A stretch of 64,000 nt of DNA from Desulfobacteraceae bacterium (GTDB lineage Bacteria > Desulfobacterota > Desulfobacteria > Desulfobacterales > SURF-7): contig QZKS01000028.1 of NCBI GenBank assembly GCA_003599865.1, positions 1 through 64,000 of the forward strand, written 5' to 3'. The notes under the pieces were generated by a model. That model saw nothing but the letters and a program-made list of their open reading frames with translations, was not told where the DNA came from and searched no databases. Positions within the stretch are counted from its first letter, which is position 1, and each line of letters opens with the position of its first letter. The translations under genes and the position numbers were made by a program. This document shows, one piece after another, positions 19,733-28,462 of the stretch.

Positions 19733-20140
19733 TCAATGACAGCCGCAGCCGCCATCGCCTCCGCAGCCGCAGCTCCCTTCCTTGAGTCCGGCTATGGCCC
19801 TGACAACATCCCGGTTGCCGACCGGCTCGATTTTTTCAATCCATGCGGTCAGGCGGACATCTTGGTCAGGCCTGCAAAGGGATGCGACATGGGATGCCAG
19901 GTGTTCAAACACCCCATGAACCGTTTCAGGACGAACGGCCAGGGTCAGGGAATCCCCTGCGGCTTTCCTGGATAGCGCCAACTCAAAATCGGTCAGGCCG
20001 TTCAGGCCGATTCCCCAGATAAAATCAAAATGAACCGGCCGGCCTGATCCTCCCTGCAATGCATCACCCTGATCAATCGTCATGGCAATCGTAACCCTGG
20101 ATGGAAAATCGATTTCTAATGTTTTCATACGCAATCTCAT
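19733..20140 (-). CDS. FKBP/SlyD-like peptidyl-prolyl isomerase-like protein with Cys/His-rich tail
   Basis: MKTLEIDFPSRVTIAMTI..FDFIWGIGLNGLTDFELALSRKAAGDSLTLAV..; C-terminus SCGCGGDGGCGCH. Confidence 0.5.
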   Translation of the reverse strand: MRLRMKTLEIDFPSRVTIAMTIDQGDALQGGSGRPVHFDFIWGIGLNGLTDFELALSRKAAGDSLTLAVRPETVHGVFEHLASHVASLCRPDQDVRLTAWIEKIEPVGNRDVVRAIAGLKEGSCGCGGDGGCGCH

Positions 20141-20173
20141 CCTTTTCAAATCCTTGTACATTTCAAATAATGC

Positions 20174-20704
20174 TCAACAAGCGCCCGGATCCCCCTTGCC
20201 GGTATCCTGAATCTGCCGGAGATAGGCAAAAAGATTTCTGGCTGATTTTTTGGATCTGTTTTTCTCTTTTTCCTTCTGTGCGCTCCTCACCAGTTGGGTC
20301 AGACGCTGCCGTTCGGTATTCGGATACTCTATGATAATTTCTTCCAGCAGGGCATCATTGCCAGTGATCAGTTCATCCCGCCAATATTCCAACTGATGAA
20401 ACATCCTTGCCTTTTTATAATCACCACCCTCGATCACCGACAGTGCCTGCGACACCGGTTCCGGATCAATCTCCCTCATTAATGCCCCGATATACTGCAT
20501 CTGCCTTCGATATGCGCCGTGTTGGGTAAGTGTTTTTGCAAACCGGATTTCTTCGGATATCTCCTTGGGAAGACCGATGGTCTCAAGCTGTTGAGACGAC
20601 AGTTTTACCAGTCTTTCCCCGAGTTCCTGAAGCAAAATGGCTTCTTTCTTTTTCTGTGTCCTGCTTTTTGGTTCCACGTTTTGGCCCTTATCATGTGTGT
20701 TCAT
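20174..20704 (-). CDS. darP: Ribosome biogenesis factor DarP/YjgA (DUF615)
   Basis: EPKSRTQKKKEAILLQELGERLVKLSSQQLETIGLP..AYRRQMQYIGALMRE. Confidence 0.85.
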   Translation of the reverse strand: MNTHDKGQNVEPKSRTQKKKEAILLQELGERLVKLSSQQLETIGLPKEISEEIRFAKTLTQHGAYRRQMQYIGALMREIDPEPVSQALSVIEGGDYKKARMFHQLEYWRDELITGNDALLEEIIIEYPNTERQRLTQLVRSAQKEKEKNRSKKSARNLFAYLRQIQDTGKGDPGAC

Positions 20705-21812
20705 GGATGTTTTGGAATCTCTTCATAAATTTCCGATCAATATAATCCTTTAAACAAAACGCAATCTTACCATGAAGGGTAAACCAGTTTTTCTGAAGCA
20801 CGCCGATGCCGCCTCCCATGTTGAAAATCAGAAGATAACTCCCTCCGGTTTCAAATGGTTTCAGCGGTTTTCCGTCAAGCGCCGCCATCAGGTTGTGGTA
20901 CAGAACAGGATTCTCCCGGACTGCGTATACACCGACCTTGTCAAGAGGATTATCCTCAAAAAAAATACAGTCCCCTCCTCCAAAAATTTCCGGATAGGCC
21001 TTGCTTTGCAGATACCGGTTCACCAGCAATCCGCCGTCCGGTCCAACCGGAAGTCCGGATTGCTGAAATATGGAAGACGGTTTCACCCCGGTGGCAAGGA
21101 ACATGATATCCGCATCATGGACCACCCCGGAATCCAGGATGATCTTTCCGGTTTCAACCTTCCGGACAGAACTGTTTTCATGAATTTCGATTCCCCTGGC
21201 GGTCAGAATGTTTTTTATCAGAATTCTGACTTTCCGTGAAAACCGGGACATGAATTCATGGCTTGCGAACAGCCTGATGATGGGAAGATTTGCCCCCTGC
21301 CGTTGACCGATCTGCCATATATTTCCGGCAATCTCCGCAGATGCAGGACCTCCTCCGATAATCGCAATAATCGCCTGTTTTCCGGAGAGGAGTTCCTGAA
21401 TTCGATGTTTGGCGACCATCAGTTGCTCAATCGGTTTTACCGGATAGATATCCCCATCGTTTTGACCGACGATATCCTTTGATACATAACTGCCGGTGTT
21501 AAAGGATATCACATCATATCCCACAACCGCTCCTGAAGACAGAACAACCTTCTTTTGATCCGGAATCACATATTGGACCTGATCCTCAAGAAATGCCCCT
21601 CCTTTGGCTTCCACCTGCTGCTTGATCGAAAAACGAATCTCCTCCGGCCTATAGGTTCCGCCAAGCATTCCAGGTCCCATCCCTGAATAATAATGGTATG
21701 GAGAAGGCCCGACTACCGTCAGCCGGTGACCGGCATCCATGAATTTTTTCAGGCCGGCAATGGTGACCATATGCGCGTGTCCGCCGCCCGCCAGAACAAG
21801 ATGTTTTCCCAA
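20691..21812 (-). CDS. FAD/NAD(P)-dependent oxidoreductase (NDH-2-like, similar to the SelD-fused flavoprotein domain)
   Basis: KHLVLAGGGHAHM, AIIAIIGGGPASAEIAGN, VNRYLQSKAYPEIFGGGDC. Confidence 0.8.
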   Translation of the reverse strand: MGKHLVLAGGGHAHMVTIAGLKKFMDAGHRLTVVGPSPYHYYSGMGPGMLGGTYRPEEIRFSIKQQVEAKGGAFLEDQVQYVIPDQKKVVLSSGAVVGYDVISFNTGSYVSKDIVGQNDGDIYPVKPIEQLMVAKHRIQELLSGKQAIIAIIGGGPASAEIAGNIWQIGQRQGANLPIIRLFASHEFMSRFSRKVRILIKNILTARGIEIHENSSVRKVETGKIILDSGVVHDADIMFLATGVKPSSIFQQSGLPVGPDGGLLVNRYLQSKAYPEIFGGGDCIFFEDNPLDKVGVYAVRENPVLYHNLMAALDGKPLKPFETGGSYLLIFNMGGGIGVLQKNWFTLHGKIAFCLKDYIDRKFMKRFQNIHEHT

Positions 21813-22077
21813 AACAATCCGCCTTTTTTCATTCGTTTTTCGTCAGGAATTACCTGTTTCCGCCCTATACTACAGACTCTGCGGAAAACTGCAACATTCC
21901 GACTGAAAAATTCAATTGTTCCTTGCATTTCCGACTGAATTTTCATATAGGATTAGTTCAGTTTCATATAGCAATATCCTTACGATTGTCCATCTAATAA
22001 TCGAAACAGGCAAACCACATGGAAGATCAATTTCGTTTTTTTCTTAATTATCGATCAGGTGCAGGAGGAGAAAATAC

Positions 22078-23847
22078 ATGAAAAAGACCGTAATGGAAGT
22101 CATGAAGACCACAGCAGACAAATTCGGCGGCAAGGTTGCATTGAAGTTCAAGGTAGGCGGAGACTGGAAAGAAACGACATGGAAGGATTATTATGATCAG
22201 GTATTGGTCGCGGCAAGAGCATTCATGGCGCTTGGCCTGGAAAAAGGAAAAGCGGTAAGCATTCTGGGTAACAATTGCCCGCAATGGTTTATCAGCGATC
22301 TGGCCGCTATTTTTGCCGGAGCGGTTCCCGGCGGTATCTACACAACCAACAGTCCGGAACAGTGCCACTATATTGCAGAGCACAGTGAAGCGAACATCGC
22401 CATTGTCGAGGACGCCGAACAACTGAAGAAATTCAAACAGATCCGTGACCGCCTGCCGGACCTCAAGGCCATTGTCCTGATGAATGGCTCAGACAGTGAC
22501 GACAAGGTATATTCCTGGAAAGATCTGCGCAAACTTGCCGAAAAAGTTCCACAATCCGAGCTGGACAAACGAATCAAATCCCAAAATCCGGACGATTGCT
22601 GCACATTGATCTATACATCCGGCACAACCGGAAATCCCAAGGGAGTCATGATCACCCACGACAATATTACCTGGACGGCAAATCAGGTGATTGATACGGT
22701 GAATGGAGGCCCGGAAGATCAGATCATCAGCTATCTGCCCCTCAGCCATATTGCAGAACAGGTTGTCAGCCTGCATGGTCCCATCAACATGGGAGCAACC
22801 ACATGGTTTGCGGAAAGCCTGGATAAACTCGGTGAAAATCTGGCCGAGGTTCGGCCCACCATTTTTGTCGGCGTTCCCCGTGTCTGGGAAAAAATACAGG
22901 CCAAGATGCTGGCTGCCGGAGCTGCCAACCCCTGGCTGCTGCAAAAAATCGCAGCCTGGGCCAAAAAGAAGGGAAAAATAGCGGGCTATGCATTCCAGGA
23001 AGAGAAACCAATGCCGCCGCTGTTCAATCTTGCCAATAAAGTGGTGTACTCCAAGGTTCGGGCCAAGCTCGGTCTGGATCGATGCCGGATCTTCATCTCA
23101 ACGGCGGCACCGATCAGCATGGATACACTGGAATATTTCATGAGCCTGAACATCCCGGTTACCGAAGTATATGGAATGAGTGAATGCACCGGTCCTGCTA
23201 CCGTATCACTGCCCGAACCCTTTAAATACAGAACCGGTTGGGCCGGGCCTGTCTTGCGGGGAGCTGAAATGGACATCGCGGAAGATGGCGAGGTACTCAT
23301 GCGCGGAAGGCATGTCTTCAAGGGCTACTTTAAAAATGAAGCCGCTACTAAAGAAACCATTGACAAGGATGGATGGCTCCATTCCGGTGATGTGGGAATT
23401 ATCGATGGAAAAGGCTTCCTGAAAATTACCGACCGGAAAAAAGAACTGATCATCACCGCCGGTGGTGAGAATATTCCGCCACAGGTACTGGAAGGAAAAC
23501 TCAAAGCCATTCCGATTATCAATCAGGTTGCCGTGATTGGTGATAAACGGAAATACATGACGGCATTGTTTACGCTGGACCCGGATAAGGTTGAGGCAGA
23601 AGCGATTGCTGCCGGAAGTGATGCCAGGGATACGGCATCTGCCGCCAAATGTGCAAAATTCAGGGCCCACCTGCAAAAACAGGTGGATGAAGTCAACGCA
23701 ACCCTTGCCAGGGTGCAGACCATCAAAAAATTCATTATCCTTCCGGAGGAATTCACGGTTGAAGGTGGAGAACTTACACCAACCATGAAAATGAAACGAA
23801 GAATCATCAATGAAAAATATGGAAAAGAAATTGAGGGTATGTACTAG
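22078..23847 (+). CDS. Long-chain acyl-CoA synthetase (AMP-binding)
   Basis: TLIYTSGTTGNPKGVMITHDN, VTEVYGMSECTG, DKDGWLHSGDVG. Confidence 0.95.
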   Translation: MKKTVMEVMKTTADKFGGKVALKFKVGGDWKETTWKDYYDQVLVAARAFMALGLEKGKAVSILGNNCPQWFISDLAAIFAGAVPGGIYTTNSPEQCHYIAEHSEANIAIVEDAEQLKKFKQIRDRLPDLKAIVLMNGSDSDDKVYSWKDLRKLAEKVPQSELDKRIKSQNPDDCCTLIYTSGTTGNPKGVMITHDNITWTANQVIDTVNGGPEDQIISYLPLSHIAEQVVSLHGPINMGATTWFAESLDKLGENLAEVRPTIFVGVPRVWEKIQAKMLAAGAANPWLLQKIAAWAKKKGKIAGYAFQEEKPMPPLFNLANKVVYSKVRAKLGLDRCRIFISTAAPISMDTLEYFMSLNIPVTEVYGMSECTGPATVSLPEPFKYRTGWAGPVLRGAEMDIAEDGEVLMRGRHVFKGYFKNEAATKETIDKDGWLHSGDVGIIDGKGFLKITDRKKELIITAGGENIPPQVLEGKLKAIPIINQVAVIGDKRKYMTALFTLDPDKVEAEAIAAGSDARDTASAAKCAKFRAHLQKQVDEVNATLARVQTIKKFIILPEEFTVEGGELTPTMKMKRRIINEKYGKEIEGMY

Positions 23848-23897
23848 ACAGGCGATAGTCGCTGTCCCGCCTGCTTTTTAGGGTTGGACGACCGCTT

Positions 23898-23943
23898 GAA
23901 AACCCGGTTACGCATGGATGTCCTGCTGACCGGGTTTTTCCTT
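23898..23943 (+). terminator. Rho-independent terminator (probable)
   Basis: AAACCCGGT ... ACCGGGTTT followed by T-rich tail. Confidence 0.6.
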
Positions 23944-23947
23944 TTTT

Positions 23948-24613
23948 CTACTCAAACTGTTTTCTGAATTCTAAAAATTCCGTCTTCAGGTCCAAAAGTT
24001 CCGTTTCCAGGCTTTCCACCCTCTCTTCCAGACGATTCAGGCGATCCGGATCATCGTACTCAACCGGTTTTGCCGGAGATGATGAATCCGGGTCCGCTAT
24101 CGGTTCATCCGGTCCAACCGGGCAGAAGAGCTGCACATATCTGCTTTCTTTCTGGCCGGTCATGCGCATCCGTTTTTCGGCAAACGGACCTTTTTCATGG
24201 CTCATCAATTTTTGCAATGTATGTTCGACCGCTGCCAGTCCGTGAAATTCCACCATCCGAGCTGTCCGGGATTTCAGCTCACCGGCTGTCTGCGGGCCAC
24301 GCAATAACAATGTGCAGAGAATCCCCAGTTCACTTGTTGAAAAATCAGCAACCTCTTTCATATTATGTTCAAATTTGGCAGCCCGGCTGCCATGGGTTTT
24401 GACCTGCCAGACAAGATGCCGGTTCCTCAGGTTCTGCAGCGCATTTTCCACTTCAGCTTCACTCCAGTTTGTTACCGGATAACGGTTTGATTTCTGGTTG
24501 CACCCATTGACCAGTGCATTCAGGGTCAGGGGGTAATAATCCGGTGTCGTCATCTGCTTTTCGATCAGCACGCCCAAAACACGCGCTTCTGTTTCATTGA
24601 GCGAATATTCCAT
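23948..24613 (-). CDS. YceH family protein (DUF480)
   Basis: LNETEARVLGVLIEKQMTTPDYYPLTLNALVNGCNQKSNR. Confidence 0.93.
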   Translation of the reverse strand: MEYSLNETEARVLGVLIEKQMTTPDYYPLTLNALVNGCNQKSNRYPVTNWSEAEVENALQNLRNRHLVWQVKTHGSRAAKFEHNMKEVADFSTSELGILCTLLLRGPQTAGELKSRTARMVEFHGLAAVEHTLQKLMSHEKGPFAEKRMRMTGQKESRYVQLFCPVGPDEPIADPDSSSPAKPVEYDDPDRLNRLEERVESLETELLDLKTEFLEFRKQFE

Positions 24614-24832
24614 AATGATATCCCCTTTTTTATCGGCTATTTTCTTCTCTGTTTCCCGGTTGTCGGCATATCCGAAAATGCAATCAATGCCGGGCCATTC
24701 CGAGATTGCGCCTTGACAATATCATTCCCGGCATTACGTTGAAGTTATCATAAACAAAACCAGAATCCATTCTATTTCCGACCGGAATGATGCAGTTGAC
24801 CCTATCATATCATCAGAACAGGGGGTGACACC

Positions 24833-25030
24833 ATGAAAAACAATTTCTGCCTTTTTGAAAGATTTTCAAAACTGAGCATTGCCATAACGTTATTGGCTTT
24901 TTCCGCAATCCTGGCCATCAGCGGATTCACGGTATTTCCGTTTTTCGGAATGCTGATTGCGGTTCCTTTTTTTCTTGTTTCCGTATACTTTTTCCGCGCC
25001 CATATGAGTGGAGCGTGTGAACTTGAATAA
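24833..25030 (+). CDS. Small membrane protein, 65 aa
   Basis: Two hydrophobic helices; upstream gggggtgacacc. Confidence 0.5.
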   Translation: MKNNFCLFERFSKLSIAITLLAFSAILAISGFTVFPFFGMLIAVPFFLVSVYFFRAHMSGACELE

Positions 25031-25039
25031 CCACCCTTT

Positions 25040-25083
25040 CCTGAATCCGGTTTGCTTCTCCAACAGGAGACACCGGGTTCAGG
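25040..25083 (+). other. Conspicuous 12-bp hairpin without U-tract
   Basis: CCTGAATCCGGT ... ACCGGGTTCAGG with nested TCTCC-AACA-GGAGA. Confidence 0.5.
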
Positions 25084-25300
25084 GATGAAAACTCCTGCCG
25101 GCTTCCTTTCTGATCATAAATTTCCCTGGTGTATGGCTGAACGTATCCGCATAAAACATTTCTGATTTAAACCGCATTGATTTTTCGGCATTATGAATTA
25201 CTGTTAGAGTTACGATACATAAAAAAAGTTAGTCATTCCTTACATCAACCGTCTGAATATCAACGTATTCACCGGTGAGGAATATCCGAGGAGAAAGCCA

Positions 25301-26419
25301 ATGAAAATCAGAATCTTCTTATTGTTGACAACATTGTTTATCGCTATTTTTGGAGCATACCATATAAAATCCATAACCCATGCGGAGTCCAATAAAATGA
25401 ATACCCATATTACAGGAACCAAAATCGAGACAGCAACATTTTCCGGGGGTTGTTTCTGGTGTTCGGAATCCGATTTTGAAAAAGCAGAAGGCGTTATCAG
25501 TGTCATTTCCGGTTTTACCGGTGGAACGGAAAAAAATCCCTCATACAAGGATGTGTCTTCCGGCAAGACATCCCATCTGGAAGCCGTGCAGATCCGATAT
25601 GATGCGGACAGGATTACCTATAGAGAGCTATTGGAACTATTCTGGAAACATATTGATCCGACCGATCCGGGAGGCCAGTTTGTAGACCGGGGTTCCCAAT
25701 ACCGGTCAGCCATTTTCTATCACTCCCAGATGCAGCGCCAACTTGCCGAAGAATCCAGAAAGGCACTGGAGGATTCCGGTGTTTTTGATCAACCGCTCGT
25801 AACGGAAATCCTCCCGTACACGGCCTTTTATGAGGCAGAAGATTATCATCAGGACTATTACAAAAAAAATCCGTTGCGATATCAATTTTACCGATATCGA
25901 TCCGGAAGGGATCAGTTTCTGGAAGCCGTATGGAAAGATCGGAAAACAACCCTGCCAAAAGCTGCCGAATCCGGCACATCAAAATATTCAAAACCGGATG
26001 ATGATACAATCCGGAAAAAACTGTCTCCTCTCGAATACGAAGTAACCCGGAAGAACGGAACGGAACCGCCTTTTGACAACGCTTACTGGGACAACCGGAA
26101 AGAAGGGATCTATGTTGACATTGTTTCCGGCGAACCGCTCTTCAGCTCCAAAGACCAATTTAAATCCGGAACCGGATGGCCCAGTTTTACCCGGCCCATT
26201 GAGGCAGGGAATATTATCGAAATCGAAGACAAATCCCTTTTCATGGTTCGGACCGAAGTCAGAAGCAGGCACGGAGACTCCCATCTGGGACATGTATTTA
26301 CAGACGGCCCGGCACCAACCGGACTTCGCTACTGCATCAATTCGGCTTCCCTGAGGTTCATACCCAGAGAAAATATGGCTGAAGAAGGTTATGGAGAATA
26401 TGTAAATCTATTGAAATAA
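25301..26419 (+). CDS. msrAB: Bifunctional peptide-methionine (S)/(R)-S-oxide reductase, exported
   Basis: MsrA motif [15 protein letters not shown]; MsrB motifs [38 protein letters not shown]-terminal hydrophobic signal. Confidence 0.95.
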   Translation: MKIRIFLLLTTLFIAIFGAYHIKSITHAESNKMNTHITGTKIETATFSGGCFWCSESDFEKAEGVISVISGFTGGTEKNPSYKDVSSGKTSHLEAVQIRYDADRITYRELLELFWKHIDPTDPGGQFVDRGSQYRSAIFYHSQMQRQLAEESRKALEDSGVFDQPLVTEILPYTAFYEAEDYHQDYYKKNPLRYQFYRYRSGRDQFLEAVWKDRKTTLPKAAESGTSKYSKPDDDTIRKKLSPLEYEVTRKNGTEPPFDNAYWDNRKEGIYVDIVSGEPLFSSKDQFKSGTGWPSFTRPIEAGNIIEIEDKSLFMVRTEVRSRHGDSHLGHVFTDGPAPTGLRYCINSASLRFIPRENMAEEGYGEYVNLLK

Positions 26420-26549
26420 ACCGTATCTTGAAGTATGTGATACAAACATCAACAGAAGATCAACCGGACGACAGACTTGCCAATCATGAAGTGATGTTGT
26501 CAGGCTGCTGAAAAAATCATTTTCTTTGAAAAATGAGAAAGGAGGTCCC

Positions 26550-26786
26550 ATGAACCAAAATCCGGACCGGCCCCCCAAAATACTGCTGGATCTTCAAAAG
26601 CTGAATGAATTGAATTCGATGGGTTATGCCGGAAAATTCTGTCTGGGCGATACGGTCGTAATTGCCTGCGGCGGACCCAGCGGCTGCCCGAAATATATCC
26701 TGGAACGGGATGCGATATATGATAAGAAAACAAATACGTATTGGAAACGGGATGAATACGAAGGAGGGACGAGGACAATTTCATGA
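26550..26786 (+). CDS. Hypothetical protein, 78 aa
   Basis: RBS ggaggtccc; ATGA overlap with the next ORF. Confidence 0.6.
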   Translation: MNQNPDRPPKILLDLQKLNELNSMGYAGKFCLGDTVVIACGGPSGCPKYILERDAIYDKKTNTYWKRDEYEGGTRTIS

Positions 26787-27673
26787 TCACAATCATAAAC
26801 TGGGTAAGAGAGATTGAAAATCTTGCACATGATGTATATCTCCGATCTGCGGAATTCTTCCGGGATGATGAAAAATTATCCGCTTTTCTGAATCATATCG
26901 CAGAAGATGAGGCGTGGCATTATCATGTCATGTCCAGCGCGTTGGAATACTGCAGGAACAGGCCTGTCGGCGTTCCCGAAATCGCTCCTGCCGTCACGAT
27001 CGACAGTGAAACGGATGACGGAATAAAGTCTGCCTTCCGGCAGATATCCGACAAGCTCTCGGCAGAGACACTCACGAAAGAGTTTCTGATCAACCAGATT
27101 CTGCTGACCGAATACTCGGAATGGAACGACATGTTTCAGTACGTTGTCAATACCTTGAAAAAAACCAAACGGGAGTTCCTGTACGCCGCTACGAGAATAC
27201 AGAATCACAAAAAATTCATTGAAGTTTTTCTCGAAAACATCCCCCATATGAATGGTGCTGCCGCCAATTTCAAAACGCTTCCCTCAATCTGGGAGGAAAA
27301 AATCCTCATTATCGAAGATGACGAAAGTTTAGCGCAACTGATCCAGGCCATCCTGGAAAAAGAGGGGAAAATCGACATTGCGTCAAATGGTGCGGAAGGC
27401 CTGCAAAAAATCAAGGAGAACTATTACAAACTGATCATCTCCGATTTTGATATGCCCGAAATGGATGGAATCGTCTGTTACACCCATGCAGCGGAAAGGT
27501 ACCCGAATATCCATGAACGGTTTCTGTTTTTTACGGGAAACCTGTCACCGGAAATCCGGTCTTTTCTGAATCAGAACCATCTGACATTCCTGAAAAAACC
27601 GGAACACATCAAAAAGATCCGGGAGCATGCCCTTCAAATCCTCCTGAAGCCGGATCGGAAAATGATCATCTGA
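26783..27673 (+). CDS. Ferritin-like (rubrerythrin-type) domain fused to response-regulator receiver domain
   Basis: N-terminus EIENLAHDVYLRSAEFF..AEDEAWHYHVM (E, ExxH) and ILLTEYSEWNDMF..; C-terminus ILIIEDDESLAQLIQAIL..LIISDFDMPEMDGI..FFTG..FLKKP. Confidence 0.8.
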   Translation: MITIINWVREIENLAHDVYLRSAEFFRDDEKLSAFLNHIAEDEAWHYHVMSSALEYCRNRPVGVPEIAPAVTIDSETDDGIKSAFRQISDKLSAETLTKEFLINQILLTEYSEWNDMFQYVVNTLKKTKREFLYAATRIQNHKKFIEVFLENIPHMNGAAANFKTLPSIWEEKILIIEDDESLAQLIQAILEKEGKIDIASNGAEGLQKIKENYYKLIISDFDMPEMDGIVCYTHAAERYPNIHERFLFFTGNLSPEIRSFLNQNHLTFLKKPEHIKKIREHALQILLKPDRKMII

Positions 27674-27850
27674 TGTCCACTTTCAGTTGTCTTGACAGGC
27701 TTCTCCTTTATCACTATATTCAGATCACTCCGGATTGTGAAAAAGTAAAGATCTATCTTGTTTTTTTCGTCATATTTTTCATTATGTAAATATTGTCCGT
27801 TTGCCACGTTTGCATCGGGCAGCCAAAACAATTAAAAAGGGAGGTTCATT

Positions 27851-28453
27851 ATGGCAAAGCTGACAATTGGGGGAACCCCGTTCAAAACCAACGGAAATTT
27901 GCCTGTGATTGGAACGCAAGCTCCGGATTTCCTGCTGACCCGGACGGACCTCTCGGATACATCGCTGAAGGATTTCGCGGGGAAAAAAGCCGTACTCAAT
28001 ATATTCCCCAGTATAGACACGCCTGTGTGCTCTGCTTCCGTCAGGCGGTTTAATCAGGAAATCAGCAAATTCCCGGGTGCTGTCGTCCTCTGTGCATCGC
28101 TTGATCTGCCGTTTGCCCATTCCCGATTCTGTGAAACCGAAGGACTGAAAAATGTCATATCCGTGTCGGAAATGCGGACCAGGAAATTTGGTGATGATTA
28201 TGGTCTTCGAATGGTCGATGGCCCCCTTGCGGGATTGCTTGCCAGAGCAGTTGTGGTGATCAATGAAACCGGAAAGGTCATCTATTCAAAAATTGTCGAA
28301 GAACTGAAGCATGAACCCGATTATGAAGAAGTACTCTCTGTCCTGAAAACAGCCGGTGCCGATCATCTTGATGTATGTACGGTCTCCGAAACTGCGGAGC
28401 ATTCCAGGCCGGATGATTCCGACGAACCATGTGATGATGGCCGAGCAGGATGA
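27851..28453 (+). CDS. tpx: Thiol peroxidase with C-terminal extension
   Basis: FPSIDTPVCSASVRRFN, DLPFAHSRFCETEGLKNV. Confidence 0.92.
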   Translation: MAKLTIGGTPFKTNGNLPVIGTQAPDFLLTRTDLSDTSLKDFAGKKAVLNIFPSIDTPVCSASVRRFNQEISKFPGAVVLCASLDLPFAHSRFCETEGLKNVISVSEMRTRKFGDDYGLRMVDGPLAGLLARAVVVINETGKVIYSKIVEELKHEPDYEEVLSVLKTAGADHLDVCTVSETAEHSRPDDSDEPCDDGRAG

Positions 28454-28462
28454 GGTAAAGGA

